From CADEDH01 sp039029735 (GTDB lineage Bacteria > Actinomycetota > Acidimicrobiia > Acidimicrobiales > SZUA-35), in contig JBCCFL010000002.1 of assembly GCA_039029735.1 (NCBI GenBank), positions 62,001-126,000 on the forward strand: a DNA stretch of 64,000 nucleotides, written 5' to 3'. How positions within the stretch are numbered: position 1 is the stretch's first letter; the number at the start of each line of letters is the position of its first letter. The translations under genes were made by a program, and so were the position numbers. The notes beneath the pieces were generated by a model, which saw nothing but the letters and a program-made list of their open reading frames with translations, was not told where the DNA came from and made no database searches. Below are positions 1-8,698 of this stretch, piece by piece.

Positions 1-806
1 ACTACATCCTCACCAAGATGACCGAGGAGGGCGCCGACTACGGCGAGGCGTTGGCCGAAGCCCAGCGCCTGGGATACGCCGAGCGCGACCCGACTGCGGA
101 TGTGGAGGGCTACGACGCAGGAGCGAAGGCGGCAATCATGGCCTCGATCGCCTTCGGTGAGAACGTGGTGGCGGGCGACGTGTACCACGAGGGCATCTCG
201 GCCATCACCGCAGCCGACATCGCCTACGCCCGGCGTCTCGGCTACGAGATCAAGCTGCTCGGTATCGCCGACGTCTTCGACAGCGCCGAGGGCCGCGAGA
301 TCGGCGTGCGCGTGCACCCGGCGATGGTTCCCGACTCCCATCCCTTGGCGTCGGTGCGCGACAGCTTCAACGCCGTGTTCGTCGAAGGGACCGCGGCAGG
401 AGAGCTGATGTTCTACGGGCGAGGCGCAGGTGGGCACCCGACGGCGAGCGCCGTGTTGGGCGACGTGATCGACGCCGCGGCCAACGCCCGCCGTGGTCAT
501 CACCGACCGGTGCCCACCGGCACGCGGGCCCGCATCCGATCGATCGACGAACTCGAGAGCGCCTACTACGTCAACCTCGACGTCACCGACGCCCCGGGCG
601 TGTTGGCTGCGGTCGCCGGCGTGTTCGGCGCCCACGACCTGTCGATCCGCTCGATGGAACAGGAGGGTCAGGAGCCGAGTGGGATGGCCCGGCTCGCCTT
701 CATCACCCATCCCGGCAAGGAACGGAATCTTCAGGCCACCTTGACCGCCCTGCGCGAACTCGACGCCGTGAGCGACGTGCGCAGTGTGCTGCGCGTCGTC
801 GAGTAG
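1..806 (+). CDS. hom: Homoserine dehydrogenase, C-terminal part (5' end outside window)
   Basis: The reading frame is already open at base 3 and reads NYILTKM, the conserved segment of homoserine dehydrogenases that follows the NAD(P) domain, so the N-terminal Rossmann domain lies upstream of the window. The visible part holds the catalytic/dimerisation region, including the GRGAGGHPTASAV stretch, then a C-terminal ACT domain starting near YYVNLDVTDAPGVL. The enzyme reduces aspartate semialdehyde to homoserine; the ACT domain is the usual threonine feedback site. thrC starts 5 bases after the stop, so the two are almost certainly one threonine-biosynthesis operon. Confidence 0.95.
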   Translation, partial: YILTKMTEEGADYGEALAEAQRLGYAERDPTADVEGYDAGAKAAIMASIAFGENVVAGDVYHEGISAITAADIAYARRLGYEIKLLGIADVFDSAEGREIGVRVHPAMVPDSHPLASVRDSFNAVFVEGTAAGELMFYGRGAGGHPTASAVLGDVIDAAANARRGHHRPVPTGTRARIRSIDELESAYYVNLDVTDAPGVLAAVAGVFGAHDLSIRSMEQEGQEPSGMARLAFITHPGKERNLQATLTALRELDAVSDVRSVLRVVE

Positions 807-811
807 CGACG

Positions 812-2230
812 GTGGCCATCTCCTACCAGTCGACCAGGGGCGACGCCCCCGAACTCGACTTCGGCGATGTGCTCCTCACCGGGTTGGCATCCGACGGCGG
901 CCTGTACTGCCCGTCGGACGTGCCGTCGATGCCGGACCTGCCCGCCGACGTTGCCGACTACGCCGCCGTCGCCGCCGCCGTGATGGCCCCCTACGTGGAG
1001 GGCTCCATCGATCCCGACGCCTTCGCCAGCATCGTGGCCGATGCCTACACCGGCTTCCGCCACCCCGAGGTGTGCCCGCTCGTCGACCTGGGTGACGGGC
1101 ATCATCTGCTCGACCTCACCCAGGGGCCGACGCTGGCCTTCAAGGACTTCGCCCTCCAGATGGTGGGCCGCCTCATGGACCACGAACTCGAACGCCGCGA
1201 CGAACGGCTCGTCGTGGTGATGGCAACCTCGGGCGACACCGGGTCGGCTGCGATCGAAGCGCTCGCCAATCGGAGCAGGGTCGGGGTGGTGGTGCTGCAC
1301 CCCAACGAGCGGGTGTCCGAGGTGCAGCGGCGACAGATGACCACCGTGATCGCCCCCAACGTGGTCAACCTCGCGGTTCGAGGCACGTTCGACGACTGCC
1401 AGGATCTGGTGAAGGCGGCGTTCGCCACCCCTGGCATCACCGGCGGCCCGTCTCGGCTCGGCGCGGTCAACTCGATCAACTGGGCCCGGGTGATGTCCCA
1501 GATCGTCTACTACGTGAGCGCCGCCCGGCGCCTCACGGCGGCCGCGGGCCGGCCCGACAGTCCCGTCAGTTTCACCGTGCCGACCGGGAACTTCGGCAAC
1601 ATCCTGGCTGGCTGGTACGCCAAGCGGATGGGCCTCGCAGTCGACCAGCTCGTGGTGGCGAGCAACCGCAACGACGTACTCACCCGCTACATGGAGCAGG
1701 GCGAGCTGGCCTCGGCGACCGTGGTGCCGTCGCTCAGCCCCAGTATGGACATCCAGATCTCGTCGAACTTCGAGCGCCTCCTCTGGGAGGCCGGCGACCG
1801 TGATGGCGCCGCCGTTGCTGATCTGATCGCCACGTTCCGACGCGACGGGCGAGCCCCCGTGCACCCCGACTGGACAGAGCGGATCCGTCGCGAGTTCGAC
1901 GCTGCCCGCGTTGACGACAGCGAAACCGTGGCCGAGATCGCCAGGGTGTACGAGCGCACCGGTGTGCTGATCGACCCCCACACCGCAGTGGGCACCTACG
2001 TGGCCCGGATGCTCCGCCGCGACCCTGACGTTCCGATGGTCACGCTGGCCACGGCCGCCCCAGCCAAGTTCGCCGACGCCGTCGAACGGGGGGCGGGGGT
2101 GCGACCCGAGCTGCCGCCGTTCCTGGCCGAACTGATGGACCGGCCGGAGCACTACGAGTTCGTCGACGCCGACCTCGATGCCGTGGGCGACCACCTTCGA
2201 GCGGTCGGAACTGTCATCACGACCTGCTAG
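812..2230 (+). CDS. thrC: Threonine synthase
   Basis: This PLP enzyme converts O-phosphohomoserine to threonine. The 472-residue length and features such as GPTLAFKDFALQ (PLP-binding lysine), ATSGDTGSAA and VPTGNFGNILAGWYAKRMG fit the longer bacterial and fungal type of threonine synthase. The start is GTG 812, the first start codon after the hom stop at 804-806, giving VAISYQSTRGDAP. The family N-terminus normally begins with a YxSTRG motif, which supports this start. Co-transcription with hom is inferred from the 5-base gap. Confidence 0.95.
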   Translation: MAISYQSTRGDAPELDFGDVLLTGLASDGGLYCPSDVPSMPDLPADVADYAAVAAAVMAPYVEGSIDPDAFASIVADAYTGFRHPEVCPLVDLGDGHHLLDLTQGPTLAFKDFALQMVGRLMDHELERRDERLVVVMATSGDTGSAAIEALANRSRVGVVVLHPNERVSEVQRRQMTTVIAPNVVNLAVRGTFDDCQDLVKAAFATPGITGGPSRLGAVNSINWARVMSQIVYYVSAARRLTAAAGRPDSPVSFTVPTGNFGNILAGWYAKRMGLAVDQLVVASNRNDVLTRYMEQGELASATVVPSLSPSMDIQISSNFERLLWEAGDRDGAAVADLIATFRRDGRAPVHPDWTERIRREFDAARVDDSETVAEIARVYERTGVLIDPHTAVGTYVARMLRRDPDVPMVTLATAAPAKFADAVERGAGVRPELPPFLAELMDRPEHYEFVDADLDAVGDHLRAVGTVITTC

Positions 2231-2435
2231 GGTCAGCACAGCAGGTCGGGTGGTTCCTGCGGCGCTCCAAAGCACGGCTGGAGCCGTAGCGCACGGTGGT
2301 GTCGCGTCCCGGGTGCTCGCCCATTCGAGTGCTACCCGGCTCTCAACTGGCCGTCGTCCAACCTCTCTCGAGCAGGGCGGCGCCCCCATTCCCTAGGCGG
2401 TTCAGACCGCTGAGGACATCGAGGAGAGACGTCCC
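2231..2435 (+). other. rho leader region with imperfect hairpins
   Basis: This 205-base gap precedes rho and holds no convincing gene. A hairpin pairs CCGGGT (2309-2314) plus CTCG (2316-2319) with CGAG (2326-2329) plus ACCCGG (2334-2339). A second short stem, GCGGT/ACCGC with a TCAG loop, lies at 2397-2410, just before the GAGGAGAG ribosome-binding site. rho leaders are autoregulated in several bacteria, so the region may be a regulated 5' UTR. That role is inference only. Confidence 0.3.
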
Positions 2436-4196
2436 ATGAGCGACCAGGTGATCGTTGAGCGCGGCGGCTTGGAGAAAAAGGACAAGAGCGAGCTCAGTGC
2501 CATCGTGTCGGCGCTGGGCGGAACACCGTCCAGCCGGGCCCGCAAGGCCGACCTGATCGATCAGATCATCGAGCTGTCGAGCGAGTCGCCCCCGGCCACG
2601 CTCCCGCTCGACGACGGTGCCGGCGGCGACAGCGCCGCAGCCGACGACGGTGGCGTCACGGACGCCCCCGAGGTCGTCGAGCCTGGCGTCGGTTCCGTCG
2701 ACGCCGCGGCCACCGCCGATGGCACCGACGGTGCCACGGTTGGCGGCGACGAGGCTGGGGCTGCATCGAGCGAGGCCGGCACGAGCGGGTCGGCCGCTCC
2801 GGATGCCGGCTCCGAGCCCGAGCAGGAGCACCCCATCGGCCCGGACGGCGAACCCCTCGCCGACTGGGAGGTCGCCATGATGGACGACAGCGGCCAGCCG
2901 AGCCAGAAAGGCTCCCGGGGGAACGGCTCCGGTGGCGGCAACAACAAGGGCAATCGCAACAACAACAACGACGACGACGTCGACCCCAACAATCGGCGCA
3001 GCCGCCGGCGGGGCCGTGGCCGTGGTCGCGATCGCGACGATGCCGGCAACGATCCGATCTCCGCCGAGCCGGTGGCTGTGCAGGGCTCACTCGACCTCCG
3101 CGACGAGGGCTACGGCTTCCTCCGGGTGGACGGGTTCCTCCCGAGCAAGGAAGACGTGTACGTCTCGGTGAAGCAGGTGCGCCAGTTCGGCCTGCGCAAG
3201 GGCGACCACCTCACCGGAACCAGCCGCCCGGCGAACCGGAACGAGAAGAACCCGGGCTTCCACCAGATCGAGTCGGTCAATGGTCGGCCGCCTGAAGAAG
3301 GCCGCAACCGGCCGCGTTTCGAGGATCTCACGCCGTTGTTCCCGGACGAGCGCCTGGTCATGGAGATGCGGGAGGAGCCGCTCAACATGACCACCCGCAT
3401 CATCGACCTGGTCGCGCCGATCGGGAAGGGCCAACGCGGCCTGATCGTGTCGCCCCCCAAAGCCGGCAAGACCACGATCATGAAAGACATCGCCCGGGCC
3501 ATCGAGACGAACAACCCCGACGTTGTGCTGATCATGTTGCTCGTCGACGAGCGCCCGGAGGAGGTCACCGACATCCGCCGCAGCCTCATCAACGGCGAGG
3601 TGGCAGCCTCCACCTTCGACCGGCCACCCGACGAGCACTGCGCCGTCGCCGAACTCACCATCGAGCGGGCCAAGCGCCTCGTCGAGGCCGGTGAGGACGT
3701 CGTGATGATCGTCGACGGCATCACCCGCCTCGCCCGCGCCTACAACCTCACCGCCCCCCAGACTGGCCGCGCCATGTCCGGCGGTGTGGACGCCGGTGCC
3801 CTCTACCCGGCCAAGCGGTTCTTCGGTGCCGCTCGCAACCTGGAAGAGGGGGGTTCGCTCACGATGCTGGCCACCGCCCTCGTCGAGACTGGCTCGAAGA
3901 TGGACGACGTGATCTTCGAGGAGTTCAAGGGCACCGGCAACATGGAGCTCCGGCTCGACCGGCGCCTGGCCGAGAAGCGGATCTTCCCCGCCATCGAGGT
4001 CGACGGCTCGTCCACCCGCCACGAGGAGCTGCTCTTCGAACGCAAGGAGCTCCAGCAGGCGTGGAAGCTGCGCCGTGTGCTGTCGGCCATGGGTGACGAG
4101 GGCAACTCGGCGGCGGGCGTCGAGATGTTGATCGATCGCCTGGGCACGTTCAAGACCAACGCCGAGTTCCTCGCCGAAATCGGCAAAGCCCCGTAG
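2436..4196 (+). CDS. rho: Transcription termination factor Rho with long disordered N-terminal insert
   Basis: Rho is the hexameric RNA-dependent ATPase that ends transcription. The 586-residue protein has an N-terminal Rho-N type helical domain (SELSAIVSALGGTPSSRARKAD), then an acidic Ala/Asp/Glu-rich region. A low-complexity stretch follows at about residues 150-205, rich in Gly, Asn and Asp, then Arg-Gly. The RNA-binding cold-shock-like domain is at about 210-285 and the P-loop ATPase core contains PPKAGKTT near 345. E. coli Rho has 419 residues; the extra length is all N-terminal, as in other high-GC actinobacteria. The start ATG follows GAGGAGAG at good spacing. Confidence 0.97.
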   Translation: MSDQVIVERGGLEKKDKSELSAIVSALGGTPSSRARKADLIDQIIELSSESPPATLPLDDGAGGDSAAADDGGVTDAPEVVEPGVGSVDAAATADGTDGATVGGDEAGAASSEAGTSGSAAPDAGSEPEQEHPIGPDGEPLADWEVAMMDDSGQPSQKGSRGNGSGGGNNKGNRNNNNDDDVDPNNRRSRRRGRGRGRDRDDAGNDPISAEPVAVQGSLDLRDEGYGFLRVDGFLPSKEDVYVSVKQVRQFGLRKGDHLTGTSRPANRNEKNPGFHQIESVNGRPPEEGRNRPRFEDLTPLFPDERLVMEMREEPLNMTTRIIDLVAPIGKGQRGLIVSPPKAGKTTIMKDIARAIETNNPDVVLIMLLVDERPEEVTDIRRSLINGEVAASTFDRPPDEHCAVAELTIERAKRLVEAGEDVVMIVDGITRLARAYNLTAPQTGRAMSGGVDAGALYPAKRFFGAARNLEEGGSLTMLATALVETGSKMDDVIFEEFKGTGNMELRLDRRLAEKRIFPAIEVDGSSTRHEELLFERKELQQAWKLRRVLSAMGDEGNSAAGVEMLIDRLGTFKTNAEFLAEIGKAP

Positions 4197-4201
4197 GTTT
4201 C

Positions 4202-4219
4202 CTGGTCCGTCGGGGCCAG
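4202..4219 (+). terminator. Hairpin between rho and rpmE
   Basis: CTGGTCC (4202-4208) can pair with GGGCCAG (4213-4219) across a four-base loop, with one G-T wobble. No T-run follows, so it is not a classical intrinsic terminator. It lies in the rpmE leader and could equally be a structural element there. Confidence 0.25.
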
Positions 4220-4252
4220 ACTGGACTGTTCCCCGTTCTTGGAGAGTTCGAG

Positions 4253-4531
4253 ATGAAAGCCGATATCCACCCCAACTACCGCCCGGTCGTGTTCATGGAC
4301 GCTGCGGCTGAGTTCTCGTTCATCACCAAGTCGACGATCCAGACCAACGAGACGATCGAGTGGGAAGACGGCAACACCTACCCACTGGCCAAGGTCGAGA
4401 TCTCCTCCGCCAGCCACCCGTTCTTCACCGGTCAGATGAAGATCGTCGACACCGCTGGTCGGGTGGAGCGGTTCCAGCGTCGCTACGGCCGTCGCAAGCG
4501 CGACGAGGCCGAGAGCGGCGACGCCGAGTAG
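4253..4531 (+). CDS. rpmE: 50S ribosomal protein L31, cysteine-free form
   Basis: L31 sits on the central protuberance of the large ribosomal subunit. The 92-residue sequence has the MKADIHPNY start, the IEWEDGNTYPLAKVEISS block typical of type B (zinc-free) L31, and then a type A-like tail (KIVDTAGRVERFQRRYGRR). There are no cysteines, so the four-Cys zinc site of the C+ form is absent. TTGGAGAG precedes ATG 4253. L31 genes are often paired with rho in bacteria, as here. Confidence 0.95.
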   Translation: MKADIHPNYRPVVFMDAAAEFSFITKSTIQTNETIEWEDGNTYPLAKVEISSASHPFFTGQMKIVDTAGRVERFQRRYGRRKRDEAESGDAE

Positions 4532-4651
4532 TTCGCCTCCGGCCCGCACGGCCCGAATCGCGAGCCCATCACGGCCACTGGTCCCACGCCTGCGTCGAAC
4601 CCGGCACTCGCCGAGATCCGACTGAAGGGCCTCGCCCGCGCGGCCGCCGAC

Positions 4652-5557
4652 GTGGAGGTGGCTGGGGTCGATGGTGGCGTCGGCGTGGCCTGGACCGAGG
4701 GCGAGGGTTTCTTCCTCGCCGATGACGATCCTCGCGCCGTTGGCCGCGCCATGCAGTGGGCCCGATCGCGGTCGCTGCCTGCGGTCACCGTTCTCGCCGC
4801 CCGCGGCGCTGCTGATCTCGCCCGCCGAGCGGCGCTCGTCTCGGGAGCCGACACCACCGTTCAGGTGTTCGCGGTCGACGGCGCGGCCGCCGAAGTGGCC
4901 GAACCGGGGCCGCGGACGGACCCACCGCCGATCCCGGATACGCACTGGCAGCTCGCACCCATCATGAGTGAGGCCGGGGCCCGGCCCCTCGACGACCACG
5001 GAGTGCTCGTGGCCGAGGTGACCGGGCTCGAAGTGGCCCGAGTCGTGGACGGCGCCGATGGCCCGGTCATCGACATTGGCGTCGGCCAGGCCGACCGGGA
5101 GCTGAGCCAGCTCGTCCACGGATCGCAGGAGCCGGGCGCTGGACTGCGGCGCGTGATCGCCGCGGTGATCGAGCATCGCACCGGCGGCAGCCATCACCCG
5201 CTCGTGCGCGTGGCTCGCGAACGCTGGCTCCGGTCGGTTGTGCTCGATCGGCCCGAGCTGGTCGGCGCGGCCGAGCTGTCGCCCGTGGTGCCGTTGCGGC
5301 CCCGCGACGGGCTGATGCTGGCCCAGCCCTCAGCGGCGGCCGGGCGCCGGCCCGACGGACGCCCGATCGTGGTCGTGGCCGTGGTCGGCGTCGATCTCGA
5401 CGTTGTGCCCGAAGGCGCCGACTACCGAGACAGCGTCGACCCCGACGCCGAGCTGGTGCTCGTCATGCCTGAGCGTGACGTGCCCTTGAACACCTCGCTG
5501 GTCGGGCTCGTGCCCGATGCACGAGCGGAGGCGCTCGCCGAACCCTGGCGCAGCTGA
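4652..5557 (+). CDS. Conserved hypothetical protein, unrecognised family
   Basis: I do not recognise this 301-residue protein. It has alternating acidic and hydrophobic segments, no clear membrane helix or signal peptide, and a C-terminal half with strands such as RPIVVVAVVGVDLDVVPEG and AELVLVMPERDVPLN. Coding character extends upstream: the frame is open back to the rpmE stop at 4531 and reads plausibly (for example NPALAEIRLKGLARAAADVE), but there is no ATG, GTG or TTG before GTG 4652. GTG 4652 is therefore the conservative start; an ATC (4568) or CTG start further up is possible. It probably belongs to the rho-rpmE transcription unit. Confidence 0.65.
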   Translation: MEVAGVDGGVGVAWTEGEGFFLADDDPRAVGRAMQWARSRSLPAVTVLAARGAADLARRAALVSGADTTVQVFAVDGAAAEVAEPGPRTDPPPIPDTHWQLAPIMSEAGARPLDDHGVLVAEVTGLEVARVVDGADGPVIDIGVGQADRELSQLVHGSQEPGAGLRRVIAAVIEHRTGGSHHPLVRVARERWLRSVVLDRPELVGAAELSPVVPLRPRDGLMLAQPSAAAGRRPDGRPIVVVAVVGVDLDVVPEGADYRDSVDPDAELVLVMPERDVPLNTSLVGLVPDARAEALAEPWRS

Positions 5558-5600
5558 GCCCGAACGGGCGGCCGCCGCCAGCGCGCTGGCCTGGCGCCGC

Positions 5601-6548
5601 CTACCCCTGGTCGAGCTGGCGGGCGAGCCACCCCGACACGTCGGATCGGGCTTGTTTCGAGACGGCCGTGAGGGGCGCGAAGCCATCGAAGCCATGGGGT
5701 GCGCCTGGATAGAGGTGGAACTCCACCGGCACGCCCGCGTGGTTCAGGCGCATGGCGTAGTCGAGGTTCTCATCGGCGAAGCCATCGAGTGACCCCACCA
5801 TCACGTAGGCCGGGGGAAGGCCGCTGAGATCAGACGCCCGGGTCGGGGCCGCGTGGGCTGGCACGTCGTCACGCCCGAACCACTCACCGAGGTAGGCCGA
5901 CCAGCCGAACCGGTTCGACTCCGGGCCCCAGATCGGCACGTGCCAGCCAGCGGTCATCGATGTGCGGGTGTCGTCGATCATCGGGTAGATCAGCATCTGG
6001 TAGTCGATCTCGAACTCGCCCCGATCGCGAACCAGCAGCGCCAGCGCTGCCGCCAGACCACCCCCGGCGCTCGGCCCGCCGATGCCGATGCGGTTGGCGT
6101 CGACCCCCACCTCGGCGCCGTTGGCCTTCAGCCACGACAGCGCGGCGTAGCAGTCTTCGAGGCCGGCGGGGTACGGGTGCTCGGGGGCCAGCCGGTAGTT
6201 GACCACGGCGCCCACCAGATCGAAACGAGTGCACCACCGGTCGAAGCGAAGGTCGTCCTGCTCGGGGGTGCCCAACACGTAGCCACCCCCATGGCACCAG
6301 ACCAGGCCGGGGGCCAGGCCATCGGCGCCCTCCCGCCGATGCATGCGCACCCGCAGCTCCGGGTGATCCGACGGGCCCGGTACGATCACGTCGGTGCGGG
6401 CTACGGCGTCGGACAGCTCGACGGCCTCGGTTGCGATGATGCGGTTCTGCCGAGCGGTGCCGAGCGTGTCGGCCACGACGGGCGGGAAGGCGGGCCCGGC
6501 CTCGATGGCGGCGCGGATCTCGGGGTCGTAGTACGGCTCGCTGTTCAC
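5601..6548 (-). CDS. Alpha/beta-hydrolase, hormone-sensitive-lipase-type esterase
   Basis: The 315-residue protein has HGGGYVLG (oxyanion hole) and GPSAGGGLAAA (nucleophilic serine elbow), the pair that defines the HSL/BAH family of carboxylesterases. A DGFADEN acidic region and PHGFD near the end supply the Asp and His of the triad. The start is taken as GTG 6548 (VNSEPYYDPEIRAAIE), not ATG 6599, because a TACCGT -10 hexamer lies exactly six bases upstream and ATG 6599 would fall upstream of that promoter. The natural substrate cannot be read from sequence. It is divergent from prfA. Confidence 0.88.
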   Translation of the reverse strand: MNSEPYYDPEIRAAIEAGPAFPPVVADTLGTARQNRIIATEAVELSDAVARTDVIVPGPSDHPELRVRMHRREGADGLAPGLVWCHGGGYVLGTPEQDDLRFDRWCTRFDLVGAVVNYRLAPEHPYPAGLEDCYAALSWLKANGAEVGVDANRIGIGGPSAGGGLAAALALLVRDRGEFEIDYQMLIYPMIDDTRTSMTAGWHVPIWGPESNRFGWSAYLGEWFGRDDVPAHAAPTRASDLSGLPPAYVMVGSLDGFADENLDYAMRLNHAGVPVEFHLYPGAPHGFDGFAPLTAVSKQARSDVSGWLARQLDQG

Positions 6549-6554
6549 GCGACC

Positions 6555-6560
6555 ACGGTA
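6555..6560 (-). promoter_or_regulatory. -10 element for leaderless esterase mRNA
   Basis: On the minus strand the hexamer TACCGT is separated by six bases (GGTCGC) from GTG 6548. A TANNNT hexamer at this spacing is the actinobacterial leaderless pattern and decides the start of the esterase gene. Confidence 0.5.
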
Positions 6561-6600
6561 TTCGCCCCGGTCCAGACCACGAAAGCGGAGCGCACCCATC

Positions 6601-6606
6601 TAGCCT
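6601..6606 (+). promoter_or_regulatory. -10 element upstream of prfA
   Basis: TAGCCT ends eight bases before ATG 6615, with no Shine-Dalgarno sequence between them. This suggests a leaderless or nearly leaderless prfA transcript divergent from the esterase gene. Confidence 0.45.
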
Positions 6607-6614
6607 CGATCTCG

Positions 6615-7688
6615 ATGTTGGATCGCATTGCGACCCTGGAACAGGAATACGCAGAACTCGAAGCCCGGTTGGCCGACCCCGATGTGGCCGCCGACAATGC
6701 CCGCTACGTGGAGCTCACCCGGCGCTACGCCGCCTTGGGTGACATCGTGCGACTCGGATCCGAGCTCCGGTCCCGTCACGACGACGCCGAGACGGTGAAG
6801 GCCCTCTACGACGAGGCCGACCCGGCCGAACGCGAGGAGCTGCGAGCAGAGGCGGCCACGGCCGAGAGCGAGATCGCCCGGCTGGAAGAGGAGCTCAAGG
6901 TCCTGCTCCTGCCGAAGGATCCGAACGACGGACGCAACGTGATCGTGGAGATCCGGGGCGCCGAGGGCGGCGAGGAGGCGAACCTCTTCGCCCGCGACCT
7001 GTTCGAGATGTTCAGGGCCTACGCCCAGTCGCAGGGCTGGAAGCTGGAGATGATGAACTCGAATCCGTCCGACCTCGGTGGGTTCGACGAGGTGACGTTT
7101 AGCCTTGCCGGCGAAAGCGTGTGGACCAGGATGAAGTTCGAGGCTGGGCCCCATCGCGTGCAGCGCGTACCGGTCACCGAATCACAGGGGCGGGTGCACA
7201 CCTCGTCGGCCACCGTCACGGTGTTGCCCGAGGCCGAGGAGGTCGACATCGACATCGACCCCAACGACCTCAAGATCGACACCTACCGCTCGTCCGGTGC
7301 CGGTGGTCAGCACGTGAACACCACCGACTCCGCCGTGCGCCTCACCCACCTGCCGACCGGCGAGGTGGTGTCGATGCAAGACGAGAAGAGCCAGATCCAG
7401 AACCGGGAGCGGGCCCTCAAGGTGCTGCGGTCCCGATTGCTGGAGCGGGCCGAGCGCGAACAGCGCGAGGAGGCGTCGGCCACCCGCCGAGGTCAGACCG
7501 GAGGTGGCGGACGATCGGAGAAGATCCGCACCTACAACTTCAAGGAGAACCGGGTCACCGACCATCGGCTCGGTCTCACGATCCACAAGCTCGACCGGGT
7601 GCTCGCCGGTGAACTCCACGAGATCAGCGACGCGCTCGTGCAGGACGAGCGCGCCCGTCAGCTCCAGGATCAGTCCGAGAACCGCTGA
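6615..7688 (+). CDS. prfA: Peptide chain release factor 1
   Basis: RF1 recognises UAA and UAG stop codons and triggers peptide release. The 357-residue length is standard. The codon-recognition tripeptide is PVT (in RVPVTESQGRVHTSS), a known PxT variant of the E. coli PAT. The catalytic GGQ lies in GAGGQHVNTTDSAVR. The N-terminal coiled-coil domain starts at MLDRIATLEQEYAELEARL. The frame is open far upstream, but that part overlaps the divergent esterase and has no RF1 homology, so ATG 6615 is the start. It is followed by its modifying enzyme gene prmC. Confidence 0.97.
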   Translation: MLDRIATLEQEYAELEARLADPDVAADNARYVELTRRYAALGDIVRLGSELRSRHDDAETVKALYDEADPAEREELRAEAATAESEIARLEEELKVLLLPKDPNDGRNVIVEIRGAEGGEEANLFARDLFEMFRAYAQSQGWKLEMMNSNPSDLGGFDEVTFSLAGESVWTRMKFEAGPHRVQRVPVTESQGRVHTSSATVTVLPEAEEVDIDIDPNDLKIDTYRSSGAGGQHVNTTDSAVRLTHLPTGEVVSMQDEKSQIQNRERALKVLRSRLLERAEREQREEASATRRGQTGGGGRSEKIRTYNFKENRVTDHRLGLTIHKLDRVLAGELHEISDALVQDERARQLQDQSENR

Positions 7689-7704
7689 CGGGACGGCCGA
7701 TCGG

Positions 7705-8640
7705 GTGAGCGACGACGATCTCGAAGGCACCGTGTCGTGGGCTGAGTTGGCCCGTGAGACCGAGGCCATCCTCTCTGCCGCCGGGTTCGCCGACGCCAGC
7801 GGCCAGGCCCGGCGGATCGCGATGCGGGCCAGCGGCGCCGACGGCGAGGAGTGGCTCTCCCGTTCAGCCGACCTGGCCACCAAACGTGGTGTTGCCTCGC
7901 TCGATGCCATGGTGGCCCGGCGCCTCACCGGCGAGCCGCTCCAGTACGTGCTGGGAGAGTGGGGGTTCCGCTATCTGGATCTGTTCATTGATCGGCGGGT
8001 GCTGATTCCCCGACCCGAGACCGAGGTGGTGGCTGGGCTCGCCCTCGCCGAACTCGCCCGGTCTGGCGAAGACGGTCGACCGTTGATGGCCGCCGACCTC
8101 GGCACCGGCTCCGGCGCAATCGGGCTGGCCCTCGTCACCGAGCATCCCACCGTCGAGCTGTGGCTCACCGATGTGTCGAGCGATGCACTCGACGTGGCCC
8201 GGGCCAATCTGGCTGGGATCGGACGGGCGGCGGCACGGGTGAGGGTGGAGGAGGGCTCCTGGTTCGACGCCCTTCCCCTCGGGCTCCGATCGGGGCTCGA
8301 CCTCGTGGTGTCGAACCCGCCCTACGTCACCATCGCTGAGGAGCTACCGGCCGACGTCGCCGACTGGGAGCCCGAGCTGGCGCTGCGGGTCGGGCCCGAG
8401 GGCACCGAGGCGCTCGATGTACTCGTGGCCGAGGCCCCAGCCTGGCTCCGCAGCGACGGGGCTCTGGTACTGGAGATGGCACCCCACCAGGTGGAGCCGG
8501 TGGCGGAGCGGGCACGGGCCCACTTCGCCCAGGTGGAGACCCACCGCGACCTCGCCGGCCGTTGGCGGGCGGTGGTGGCTCGCCACCCGTCGGCCGAGAT
8601 CGCCGAGATTCGTTCCGACGCCGGCCCGACAGACAACTAG
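7705..8640 (+). CDS. prmC: Release factor glutamine methyltransferase PrmC (HemK)
   Basis: PrmC N5-methylates the glutamine of the GGQ motif in release factors. The 311-residue protein has the N-terminal helical domain, the linker motif RVLIPRPETE, the SAM-binding motif ADLGTGSGAIGLAL, and the catalytic NPPY in VVSNPPYVTI. The start is GTG 7705 (VSDDDLEGTVSWAEL), 16 bases after the prfA stop; the longer open frame would overlap prfA. The prfA-prmC order is widely conserved and puts the modifier next to its substrate. Confidence 0.95.
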   Translation: MSDDDLEGTVSWAELARETEAILSAAGFADASGQARRIAMRASGADGEEWLSRSADLATKRGVASLDAMVARRLTGEPLQYVLGEWGFRYLDLFIDRRVLIPRPETEVVAGLALAELARSGEDGRPLMAADLGTGSGAIGLALVTEHPTVELWLTDVSSDALDVARANLAGIGRAAARVRVEEGSWFDALPLGLRSGLDLVVSNPPYVTIAEELPADVADWEPELALRVGPEGTEALDVLVAEAPAWLRSDGALVLEMAPHQVEPVAERARAHFAQVETHRDLAGRWRAVVARHPSAEIAEIRSDAGPTDN

Positions 8641-8698
8641 AGTCGGTCGGCACACGGGGGAGGGCCGCGCCCCACACCAGGGCAGCAAGGAGACGGCA

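Noticed and set aside
2561..3090. Minus-strand and alternative-frame open frames over the rho low-complexity region
   Set aside because: They arise from the Asn/Asp/Arg repeat codons read in other frames and give only Ser/Arg or Cys/Arg-rich nonsense.
5601..6599. ATG 6599 as start of the esterase
   Set aside because: It lies upstream of the TACCGT -10 element whose leaderless start is GTG 6548.
5853..6614. In-frame 254-codon extension upstream of prfA
   Set aside because: It overlaps the divergent esterase, has no release-factor homology, and ATG 6615 gives the standard 357-residue RF1.
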